Source: Verrucomicrobiota bacterium (GTDB lineage: Bacteria; Verrucomicrobiota; Verrucomicrobiia; Opitutales; UBA953). Taken from it: a stretch of DNA of 8,711 nucleotides. Shown piece after piece: positions 1-5,600 of this stretch. The position numbers and the translations under genes were made by a program. The stretch covers positions 1 to 8,711 of the forward strand of contig RFRI01000047.1 in the NCBI GenBank assembly GCA_009924535.1, given 5' to 3'. The first letter of the stretch is position 1. Each line of letters begins with the position of its first letter. Below the pieces are notes generated by a model that saw only the letters and a list, made by a program, of their open reading frames with translations, searched no databases and was not told the origin of the DNA.

Positions 1-300
1 ATGAACTCCAAGTTCCTCAAATTCCTCACCATCAGCTGCGGCGCCCTCGCCCTCTCAGTCGCGGTCGTCAGCGCCGACGAAGTCAAAAAAGACGGCGAAA
101 AGAAGTGCCCAAACTGCCCGGATGAAAAGCCTAAGGCTTCCATCGAGCAATTAGGCGTCGTCGCCCATTGCGGTAAGTGCGACAAGAAGGATGCGCCTGC
201 GGCTCCTGCCACTGCGCCCGTTGCACCAGCCACCCAAGAAGAAAAGAAGGACGGCGAAAAGAAGTGCCCAAACTGCCCGGACGAAAAGCCTAAGGCCTAA
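1..300 (+). CDS. Small secreted Cys-rich repeat protein, function unknown
   Basis: The 99-residue product begins with a signal peptide: K4 and K7, a hydrophobic stretch to about residue 24, and a likely signal peptidase I site after VVSA (residue 25). The mature part is about 74 residues. An 18-residue unit, KKDGEKKCPNCPDEKPKA, occurs at 29-46 and again at 82-99, where it forms the exact C-terminus. Between the copies are a different CxxC (HCGKC, C57 and C60) and an Ala/Pro-rich linker (about 64-79). There are three CxxC pairs in all (C36/C39, C57/C60, C89/C92) in a lysine-rich chain. Paired cysteines in an exported protein suggest metal binding or thiol redox chemistry, but I recognise no family. 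The ATG is the first base of the window, so its ribosome binding site and any upstream in-frame start cannot be seen. A strong terminator follows, which supports a real transcription unit ending here. Confidence 0.75.
   Translation: MNSKFLKFLTISCGALALSVAVVSADEVKKDGEKKCPNCPDEKPKASIEQLGVVAHCGKCDKKDAPAAPATAPVAPATQEEKKDGEKKCPNCPDEKPKA
85..138 (+). repeat. Direct repeat copy 1 (54 bp, in-frame)
   Basis: This copy encodes residues 29-46 of the Cys-rich protein. It matches 244-297 at 50 of 54 positions with an offset of 159 bases (53 codons). The four differences (positions 87, 90, 123 and 138 here) are all third-codon-position and silent: two Lys, one Asp and one Ala codon. Confidence 0.95.
244..297 (+). 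repeat. Direct repeat copy 2 (54 bp, in-frame)
   Basis: This copy encodes residues 82-99 and is followed directly by the TAA stop. It is identical in protein sequence to the copy at 85-138, with four silent base differences. Recombination between the copies would remove or add exactly 53 codons without shifting the frame. Confidence 0.95.
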
Positions 301-329
301 GCTAAGTCCTCCATCGGACTCCCCACCAA

Positions 330-357
330 GGGCTCACTTCACGGTGAGTCCTTTTTT
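330..357 (+). terminator. Intrinsic terminator of the Cys-rich protein gene
   Basis: An 8-bp stem (GGGCTCAC at 330-337 with GTGAGTCC at 344-351, one G-U wobble) encloses a 6-base loop and is followed by six T residues (352-357). It lies 30 bases after the stop. On the opposite strand the wobble becomes an A-C mismatch and no T-run follows, so it should work mainly for the + strand and not for the converging phosphatase gene. A weaker 5-bp hairpin (305-309 with 316-320) sits upstream without a T-run. Confidence 0.9.
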
Positions 358-365
358 GTGCCGTT

Positions 366-917
366 TCAAAATCGGAGAAGTAATTCCTGCCGCACAAAAG
401 TAGGGAAATCCTCGTGTATCACCACCCCGTTCGCATGCGCAAAAACTTCGTCTACCGGCTCCAGCGGCTTCCCGCTGCGCACCGCACAAGCATGGATCGC
501 GGCATTAATTCCGGCCTCCCAATCCGTGCGTCGGTCCCCAATCATCCACGACCTTCCGAGGTTCAAGGAATACTTTACTGCCATTTCCTGAATGAACCTA
601 GGACTGGGCTTACGATAAAGGGAGGGCTCGTCCGGGCGTTCGGGCGCGGCCTTGATTTCCAAAATACCCGGGGCCGGCAAATTAAGTAATTCCAGCATCT
701 TGCGATTACAGGCTTCGTAAGCCTCCCAAGTAAAAATACCCCGATTAATCCCGCTCTGATTAGTAAGGATGAATAAACGATAATCAGCCCGCAGACAGGC
801 CTCCAAGGCTTCCTTTACCCCTTTTATCGGCTCAATTTGATCCTCCCTGCAGGTATGGTGATGGTCACGAATCAAGTTCCCGTCACGATCAAGAAATAAG
901 GCAGGATGGCCAGACAT
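366..917 (-). CDS. HAD-superfamily phosphatase, GmhB/HisB-N type (possible heptose-1,7-bisphosphate phosphatase)
   Basis: The 183-residue length fits a stand-alone HAD-IIIA phosphatase. The motifs appear in order: motif I FLDRDGN, with nucleophile D10 and general acid/base D12; motif II LTNQSGINRG (51-60), typical of the GmhB/HisB-N group; the motif III lysine in YRKPSP (K103); and motif IV GDRRTD (D128, D132) for magnesium. GmhB removes the C7 phosphate from heptose 1,7-bisphosphate in the pathway to ADP-heptose for LPS core. The usual zinc-binding loop before motif III (a CxH...CxC cluster) is absent here: residues 90-105 contain no cysteine. Substrate choice is therefore uncertain, and histidinol-phosphate or another sugar phosphate is possible. 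The ATG at 917-915 starts just before motif I, and I see no strong Shine-Dalgarno. The gene is visibly more AT-rich than the cluster after it (45% GC in 661-720) and uses more A/T-ending codons, which may mean foreign origin. Confidence 0.78.
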   Translation of the reverse strand: MSGHPALFLDRDGNLIRDHHHTCREDQIEPIKGVKEALEACLRADYRLFILTNQSGINRGIFTWEAYEACNRKMLELLNLPAPGILEIKAAPERPDEPSLYRKPSPRFIQEMAVKYSLNLGRSWMIGDRRTDWEAGINAAIHACAVRSGKPLEPVDEVFAHANGVVIHEDFPTFVRQELLLRF

Positions 918-969
918 GGGCCTATTTCAAAGAAACTGGCAACTAAGAGCAAGGGAATGGAAAGGGGGC

Positions 970-997
970 TTGACCGAGGGGGGTTGAGGGGTAGAAC
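970..997 (+). promoter_or_regulatory. rpmF: Possible sigma-70-like promoter for rpmF
   Basis: TTGACC (970-975) resembles a -35 box. After a 16-base spacer, TAGAAC (992-997) matches the -10 consensus at four of six positions. If used, transcription would begin about 15-20 bases before the rpmF start, and the -10 box would lie in the loop of the inverted repeat at 981-1010. This is a weak match in a G-rich region and is only a candidate. Confidence 0.25.
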
Positions 998-1010
998 CAA
1001 CCCTCAACCC
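981..1010. promoter_or_regulatory. Perfect 10-bp inverted repeat upstream of rpmF
   Basis: GGGTTGAGGG (981-990) and CCCTCAACCC (1001-1010) are exact reverse complements separated by 10 bases. In RNA this is a stable hairpin ending 11 bases before the rpmF ATG. In DNA it could be an operator between the divergent rpmF and phosphatase genes. The loop sequence GTAGAACC (991-998) recurs at 1014-1021, directly before the ATG. It is not followed by a T-run in either direction, so it is not a normal terminator. A purine-rich GAGGG (976-980) abuts the left arm; if the hairpin folds, that motif comes within 11 bases of the start codon. Confidence 0.6.
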
Positions 1011-1021
1011 AGCGTAGAACC

Positions 1022-1201
1022 ATGGCCAATCCGAAACGTAAACAGTCCAAACGCCGCAGCCGACTCCGTCGTGCCGCCAACCAGTTCCGCGCCCCGAATC
1101 TCGTCAAAGACGGCGAATCCGGCGCCCTCCGCCGCTCCCACCGCGTCGACCCCACCACGGGTAAGTATCGCGGTCGTCAGGTCCTGGACACCGGAGCCTA
1201 A
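1022..1201 (+). CDS. rpmF: 50S ribosomal protein L32
   Basis: The 59-residue, strongly basic product starts MANPKRKQSKRRSRLRR, the conserved N-terminus of bacterial L32, and ends in the HRVDPTTGKYRGRQVL block typical of the family. L32 is a component of the large ribosomal subunit. This version has no cysteine, so it is the zinc-independent form. The length is normal for L32. It precedes plsX and fabH, the classic rpmF-plsX-fab gene order seen in many bacteria, which links ribosome and membrane-lipid synthesis. The stop lies 26 bases before the plsX start. A perfect hairpin sits just upstream of the ATG, and no ordinary Shine-Dalgarno is visible at normal distance. Confidence 0.95.
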   Translation: MANPKRKQSKRRSRLRRAANQFRAPNLVKDGESGALRRSHRVDPTTGKYRGRQVLDTGA

Positions 1202-1227
1202 GCTCCTCCCGGGCTCAGCCCGACCTC

Positions 1228-2298
1228 ATGAGCGACGTCCCTCCGAAGAACGGTCATCGTATCGCCCTGGATTGCATGGGTGGCGATATGGGCCCTTCGG
1301 AAGCCGTCGCCGCCGCCGCCCTCGCCTTTAAGGAAGGCATCATCGGCCCGGACGACAGCCTGGTGCTCGTCGGTCATGAAGACAATTTACGCATGCTCGC
1401 GATCGAGCATCGCGCGCTGAAGAACAGCCGCGTCAGCTACCGTAACGCCGCCAGCATCGTCGCTCCCGATGACGCCCCGATGGCCGTCCTGAAGTCGAAG
1501 CGGGACTCCTCGATGGTGATCGCCCTCGAGATGCTCAAGGCCGGCGAAGTCGACGCCGTCGTCTCCACCGGCAACACCAAGGCGCTCGTCGCCGCCGGCA
1601 CCATCAAGGTCCGCCCGATGGAAGGCGCCGAACGCCCTGCCCTCGCGGCCATCATGCCGCGCCGCGAAGGCCATTTCATCATGCTCGACGTGGGCGCCAA
1701 CCCCGAGGCCACGCCCGCCCAGATGCTGCATAACGCCGTCCTCGGCTCCATCTATGCCCAGAGCGCCCTCGGCATCACCAGCCCGCGCGTCGGCCTCCTC
1801 ACGGTCGGCACCGAAGAGGGCAAAGGCGGACCGCGCATCAATCGCACCCACGCCCTCCTCAAGGCCATGGGCGACCGCATCAATTACGTCGGACCCGTCG
1901 AAGGCTTCGACGTCTTCGGCGACGCCTGCGATGTCGTCGTGACCGACGGCTTCACCGGCAACGTGATCCTCAAGACCCTCGAAGGCCTCGTGTACATGGT
2001 GCGCGACATGGTCGGCAGCAAAGTGAAGAGCAATCCGGTCTACCTGGCCGGCGGCATCGCCATGTTCCCGCTCCTGCGTGACCTCAAAGGCAAGCTGAAG
2101 CCTGAACGTTACGGCGGAGCGCCGCTGCTCGGCCTCACCGGACTCGTCATGAAGGCCCACGGCTCCAGCAATCGTCAGGGCATCGCCAGCGCCATCCGCC
2201 TGGGCCTGGAAGCCCTCGGCCATGGTGCCGGCAACCGTATGCTGACCTCGCTGGCCGAGGCGAATGCGGTGATTTCCTCCACCCAGGAGGAAGCCTGA
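1228..2298 (+). CDS. plsX: Phosphate acyltransferase PlsX
   Basis: PlsX converts acyl-ACP to acyl-phosphate, the acyl donor for PlsY in the first step of phospholipid synthesis; it is a peripheral membrane enzyme. The 356-residue length is normal. Visible family blocks are DCMGGDMGP (15-23, usually DAMGGDxGP), VVSTGNTKAL (111-120), ERPALA (135-140), LDVGANPE (153-160), VGTEEGKG (193-200) and VEGFDVFGDACDVVVTDGFTGN (given as two parts: VEGFDVF at 224-230 and VVTDGFTGNVILK at 237-249). The ATG leaves a short 11-residue leader before the first beta strand. The gene follows rpmF by 26 bases and precedes fabH by 48 bases, so co-transcription is likely. A small GC hairpin (1210-1214 with 1218-1222) lies just before the start and has no clear role. 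Confidence 0.96.
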   Translation: MSDVPPKNGHRIALDCMGGDMGPSEAVAAAALAFKEGIIGPDDSLVLVGHEDNLRMLAIEHRALKNSRVSYRNAASIVAPDDAPMAVLKSKRDSSMVIALEMLKAGEVDAVVSTGNTKALVAAGTIKVRPMEGAERPALAAIMPRREGHFIMLDVGANPEATPAQMLHNAVLGSIYAQSALGITSPRVGLLTVGTEEGKGGPRINRTHALLKAMGDRINYVGPVEGFDVFGDACDVVVTDGFTGNVILKTLEGLVYMVRDMVGSKVKSNPVYLAGGIAMFPLLRDLKGKLKPERYGGAPLLGLTGLVMKAHGSSNRQGIASAIRLGLEALGHGAGNRMLTSLAEANAVISSTQEEA

Positions 2299-2315
2299 GG
2301 TTTTAGTGTTCCCTT

Positions 2316-2337
2316 CCCCGCCCAAGGGGTCTTTTCT
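2316..2337 (+). terminator. Weak hairpin plus T-rich tract between plsX and fabH
   Basis: CCCC (2316-2319) can pair with GGGG (2326-2329) across a 6-base loop, followed by TCTTTTCT (2330-2337). A 4-bp stem is too short for efficient termination; at most it could reduce read-through into fabH. No separate fabH promoter is evident in the 48-base gap. Confidence 0.25.
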
Positions 2338-2346
2338 CACGCATCG

Positions 2347-3360
2347 ATGAGCAGCGCTGAGCTATCAGTCTTCATTCGGGCCATCGGGGTCCACACTCCG
2401 GAACGCAAGCTCACCAATGCCGAACTTTCCAAGATGGTGGATACGTCCGACGAGTGGATCAAGACCCGCTCCGGTATCGCCGAGCGCCGCATCGCCGCCC
2501 CGGGCGAGAACCCCTCGGACATGGGGGCCAAGGCCGCCGCGAAGGCCCTCGGACGCGCCGGCCTGACCCCGGCCGACGTCGACCTGCTCATCGTCGCCAC
2601 GATGACGCCGGATGTCCCCTTCCCTTCCACCGCCTGCCTGCTCCAGGCCAAGCTCGGCCTCCGTCGGGACATCCCCTGCTTCGATATCTCGGCCGCCTGC
2701 TCGGGCTTCGTCTACGCCCTCCAAGTGGCCCGGGACATGATGCGTTCGGGCGTCTATCGCCGCGTCCTCGTCGTCGGTGCCGAGAAACTTTCCAGCGTCG
2801 TGGACTGGTCGGATCGCACGACGTGCGTGCTCTTCGGCGACGGCGCGGGCGCCGTCCTGCTCGAGACCACCGCGGAGAAGGACGTCGGCCTGCTCGGGAA
2901 CCTGCTCGGCGCCGACGGCAACAACGCCGAGCTGCTCCATTGCGTCGGCGGCGGCTCCGCGGCCCCGGCGACCACCGACTCCCTCCGCGACGGCAAGCAC
3001 TTCCTTCGCATGAACGGCAAGGAAGTCTTCCGCCACGCCGTGCGCGTGATGGCCGAATCCTGCGAACGCGTCCTCGCCCAGTGCGGCGTGAAGTCGGAGC
3101 AGGTCGCGTGGTTCATCCCGCACCAAGCCAACAGCCGCATCCTCGAGGCCGTCGCGAGCCAGCTCAACGTGGGCATGGACCGCTTCCCTTCCAATCTCGA
3201 GCGCTACGGCAACACGTCCGCGGCCTCGATTCCCCTCGCGCTTGAGGAAGCCTGGAAAGACGGCAAGATCAAGCACGGCGACCTCGTCCTCATCGTCGCC
3301 TTCGGCGCCGGTCTCACCTGGGGCGCAACCCTTCTCCGCTGGCATGAACCCACTCGCTAA
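2347..3360 (+). CDS. fabH: 3-oxoacyl-[acyl-carrier-protein] synthase III (KAS III)
   Basis: FabH starts type II fatty-acid synthesis by condensing acetyl-CoA (or another short acyl-CoA) with malonyl-ACP. The 337 residues match the family length. The full catalytic triad is visible: C118 in ISAACSGF, H259 in WFIPHQANSRI and N289 in RYGNTSAASIP. Other signatures are DTSDEWIKTRSGIAERR near residues 32-48, the ACP/CoA-binding region of KAS III, and GDGAGAV (164-170). The ATG gives the usual short N-terminus. The 3' end overlaps the start of the next gene by 17 bases, which implies translational coupling. Its position after plsX is standard. Preference for straight or branched primers cannot be told from the sequence by eye. 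Confidence 0.97.
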   Translation: MSSAELSVFIRAIGVHTPERKLTNAELSKMVDTSDEWIKTRSGIAERRIAAPGENPSDMGAKAAAKALGRAGLTPADVDLLIVATMTPDVPFPSTACLLQAKLGLRRDIPCFDISAACSGFVYALQVARDMMRSGVYRRVLVVGAEKLSSVVDWSDRTTCVLFGDGAGAVLLETTAEKDVGLLGNLLGADGNNAELLHCVGGGSAAPATTDSLRDGKHFLRMNGKEVFRHAVRVMAESCERVLAQCGVKSEQVAWFIPHQANSRILEAVASQLNVGMDRFPSNLERYGNTSAASIPLALEEAWKDGKIKHGDLVLIVAFGAGLTWGATLLRWHEPTR

Positions 3361-4465
3361 ACCCCTCCTCGCCGTCGCGCTCCTGCTCGGCCCCATCGCC
3401 CACGCGGAATACGTCCGCTTCGAGGGGTCATGGCGCGTCAAGCCCGGCACGACGAGCGACGTATCTCCGGCCTCCCGTCAGACCGTCGTGCTGCTGGCGA
3501 TGAACCACGCCTCGCGGACCGCCGAAGAAGGCGACGAAGGCGCAGCCATCAAGGAATGGTCCGTGATCGGCGAAGCCAACGCCGGCACCGAGGCCGAAGC
3601 CGTCGCCATCCTCGAACGCGCTCGCCTGCACACGACGCGCCACGAATTCGAAAGCGCCACCGAACTGATCGACGACCTCTTCGCCCGCCACTCGAGCTTC
3701 GCCGGCTTCGGCGAAGCCGTGAAGCTGCAGTTCGAGATCGCGAACCGCCTCGCCGCGGGCGAACGCCGCAAGCTCGGCGGCTGGTTCCCTTGGTTCAGCG
3801 ACCCTGAAGGAGCCATCGCCCTCTGGCAGAAGACCCTCCGCCTCGCGCCGAACGGCCCCTACGCCGACGAGAGCCTCATCCGTACCGCCCGCCTCGGGCT
3901 GGAACGCGGCAACACCGCCAAGGCGCTCGACGCGCTCGAACGCCTCGTCAGCGACTACCCGACCTCCAAGTTCGCCGCCGAAGCCCTCGAGATGCTCGCC
4001 ACGTTGCGCGCGAAGGAATCGCTCGGACCGGCCTGGGACCAGGCCACCACGATCGAAGCCGCCGACCACTGGCGTACGCTGGCCGACCAGTTCCCCAACG
4101 ACCCGCGCGCGAAGCAGGCCATCGAGCAGATCGCCATCCTGCGCGACCGCGCGGCCCGCGCCCGCCTGAACCTCGCCAAGTTCTACTTCTTCGACCGCAA
4201 CAATCCGGAAGCCGCCAAGCTGATGGCCAACGCGTGCCGCAACATCGCGCCCGAATCCGCCGCCTCCAAGGAAGCCGAGGAACTCCTCGCCCGCATCCAG
4301 AAGGATCCGAACCCGCCGAAGACCTTCGCCGACCGGTTGCTCGGCACCTACCCCCGCCCGCGCACCGCCGCCGAAACCAAGCCCCAAGCCGTCGGCGGAG
4401 ACCTCGACGCGCTCGGCTTCAAGAAGGAAGAAGCGAAGCCGGCCACGGGAGGAGATCGCCGATGA
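3344..4465 (+). CDS. BamD-like TPR protein, outer-membrane assembly
   Basis: The 373-residue product has a signal peptide (MNPLAKPLLAVALLLGPIAHA, cleavage likely after A21), followed by helical repeats rich in Ala, Leu and Glu. The region DYPTSKFAAEAL (204-215), the QFPNDPRAKQAIEQI block (249-263) and LNLAKFYFFDRNNPEAA (275-291) look like the YfiO/BamD family, in which TPR repeats bind BamA during outer-membrane protein insertion. The C-terminal 50 residues are charged and probably disordered. The ATG at 3344 was chosen because it supplies the signal peptide; the frame is open further upstream (to 3242) but that part is inside fabH and is low-complexity. Oddly, there is no lipobox cysteine, whereas BamD is normally a lipoprotein. 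It could instead be a more general periplasmic TPR protein of the YbgF kind. It overlaps fabH by 17 bases and the next gene by 4 (ATGA). Confidence 0.75.
   Translation: MNPLAKPLLAVALLLGPIAHAEYVRFEGSWRVKPGTTSDVSPASRQTVVLLAMNHASRTAEEGDEGAAIKEWSVIGEANAGTEAEAVAILERARLHTTRHEFESATELIDDLFARHSSFAGFGEAVKLQFEIANRLAAGERRKLGGWFPWFSDPEGAIALWQKTLRLAPNGPYADESLIRTARLGLERGNTAKALDALERLVSDYPTSKFAAEALEMLATLRAKESLGPAWDQATTIEAADHWRTLADQFPNDPRAKQAIEQIAILRDRAARARLNLAKFYFFDRNNPEAAKLMANACRNIAPESAASKEAEELLARIQKDPNPPKTFADRLLGTYPRPRTAAETKPQAVGGDLDALGFKKEEAKPATGGDRR
4447..4454 (+). promoter_or_regulatory. Strong Shine-Dalgarno for the LptE-like gene
   Basis: GGGAGGAG ends 7 bases before the ATG at 4462. This fixes the start of the lipoprotein gene, which the longer open frame from 4234 would hide, and shows that this organism does use canonical ribosome binding sites at least at some genes. 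Confidence 0.85.
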
Positions 4466-4947
4466 AGCGCGTCTTCGCCCTGCTCGCCGTCACCGTCCTA
4501 GCCGGCTGCTCCGCCTATCATCTCGGCGGACCCAAGCCCGCTTTCCGGAACATCGAAGTGGCGCCGATCCGCAATTCCACCGCGCGCACCGGGACGCACG
4601 CCGTGCTGCACGGCAAGATCCTCGAAGCCCTGGCGGGCGACCCCCGCGTGAAGGTCGGGCCCGGCGAAGCCGTCCTCGAGACCGAAGTCACGCGCTATCA
4701 GCGCGACGGCTTCACCACCAAGACCGGCGATGCCTACGCCTACACGAGCTACCGCGTGAGCTTCGAGGTGCGCTGCACCCTGACGACCGACGGCGGCAAG
4801 CGCGTGCTCTTCAAGGACCGCGTCTTCCGCTCCGTCGCCACGCTGCAGGTCTCGGGCGATCCCGCCGCGGAAGAAATCAGCCTCGGACCGACGCTCTTCG
4901 GCGACATCGCCTCGCAGATCCGCGAAGCCGCGACCACCGCCTGGTAA
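4462..4947 (+). CDS. lptE: LptE-like LPS-assembly lipoprotein
   Basis: This 161-residue lipoprotein has a clear signal and lipobox: positive charges at K2 and R3, a hydrophobic core, then LAGC with the lipidated cysteine at C16. After it comes SAYHLGG, then AFRNIEVAPIRNSTAR (about 27-42), which resembles the start of the LptE fold (a strand ending in 'P..N.T'), followed by alternating strands with a region on which V/T-R-Y-x-R-D is recognisable. LptE plugs the LptD barrel and helps place LPS in the outer leaflet of the outer membrane. The family is poorly conserved, so the call rests on the lipobox, size, N-terminal pattern and the BamD-like neighbour. The start ATG overlaps the preceding stop (ATGA) and has a strong Shine-Dalgarno. 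The stop is 2 bases before rpe. No LptD gene is present in the window. Confidence 0.72.
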   Translation: MKRVFALLAVTVLAGCSAYHLGGPKPAFRNIEVAPIRNSTARTGTHAVLHGKILEALAGDPRVKVGPGEAVLETEVTRYQRDGFTTKTGDAYAYTSYRVSFEVRCTLTTDGGKRVLFKDRVFRSVATLQVSGDPAAEEISLGPTLFGDIASQIREAATTAW

Positions 4948-4949
4948 GC

Positions 4950-5600
4950 ATGAACCCCGCCGTCGTCGCCCCTTCCTTGCTCGCCGCCAATCACGGCGCG
5001 TTCGCCCAAGGCGTCCGCACGGTGGAAGAAGCCGGCCTCAGCTGGCTGCACGTCGACATCATGGACGGGCACTTCGTGCCCAATATCAGCTTCGGCCCGC
5101 AGGTCGTGGCCGACCTGCGCCCGCTGACCAAGCTGCACTTCGACGTGCACCTGATGCTCACCCATCCCGACCGCTATATCGAGGCCTTCGCCAAGGCCGG
5201 CGCCGAACGCCTCACGGTGCATGTCGAGGCTGACCACGACGTCGCGCAGACCATCGCCGCGATCAAGGCGCACGGCCTGACGGCCGGCATCGCGATGAAT
5301 CCGGACGCCGACCCGCGCCGCGTGCTGCCTTACCTCGACTCCGTCGACCTGGTGCTCTGCATGACGGTCTTCCCCGGCTTCGGCGGCCAGTCCTTCATTC
5401 CCTCCGTCCTCGATAGCATCCGTTTCATCGCGGCCGAACGCTCTCAGCGCGGCGCCGACTTCCGCCTCGAGGTCGACGGCGGCATCAACGTCGAGACCGG
5501 CCGGCGCTGCCGCGAGGCGGGAGCGGACACCCTCGTCGCAGGGACGGCCTTCTTCAAGGCGCCGGACCGCAAGGCGTTCGTCAACGCGCTGACGGCCTAA
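4950..5600 (+). CDS. rpe: Ribulose-phosphate 3-epimerase
   Basis: Rpe interconverts ribulose 5-phosphate and xylulose 5-phosphate in the pentose-phosphate pathway, using a (beta/alpha)8 barrel with a divalent metal. The 216 residues match the family. Visible features are the N-terminal VAPSLLAAN (6-14), LHVDIMDGHFVPN (33-45) with metal ligands H34 and D36, DVHLML with H67, the phosphate-binding PGFGGQSF loop (142-149) and EVDGGIN with catalytic D176. The usual asparagine before PGFGGQ is phenylalanine here (MTVFPGFGGQ), a minor variation. It begins 2 bases after the lptE-like stop, so it is almost certainly co-transcribed with the envelope genes. Its TAA overlaps the stop codon of the converging rlmN gene. 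Confidence 0.96.
   Translation: MNPAVVAPSLLAANHGAFAQGVRTVEEAGLSWLHVDIMDGHFVPNISFGPQVVADLRPLTKLHFDVHLMLTHPDRYIEAFAKAGAERLTVHVEADHDVAQTIAAIKAHGLTAGIAMNPDADPRRVLPYLDSVDLVLCMTVFPGFGGQSFIPSVLDSIRFIAAERSQRGADFRLEVDGGINVETGRRCREAGADTLVAGTAFFKAPDRKAFVNALTA

Noticed and set aside
1..300. The two 54-bp repeats as a CRISPR-like or mobile-element repeat
   Set aside because: There are only two copies, in the coding frame, with silent-only changes; they are a protein-level duplication.
1210..1222. Small GC hairpin just before plsX as a regulator or terminator
   Set aside because: Only a 5-bp stem with a 3-base loop and no T-run; expected by chance in DNA of this GC content.
906..1331. 141-codon plus-strand frame over the rpmF region
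   Set aside because: It runs through rpmF in a different frame and into plsX; L32 is unmistakable in its own frame.
1387..2340. Long minus-strand open frame opposite plsX
   Set aside because: It is antisense to a clear PlsX, with a low-complexity Gly/Ala/Asp/His-rich translation typical of the reverse of high-GC coding DNA.
2365..3450. 361-codon minus-strand open frame opposite fabH
   Set aside because: It mirrors FabH codons, shows no recognisable motif and has biased composition; FabH has its full catalytic triad.
3428..4387. 319-codon minus-strand open frame opposite the BamD-like gene
   Set aside because: A Gly/Val/Glu-rich shadow with no motif; the + strand frame has a signal peptide and tight spacing with its neighbours.
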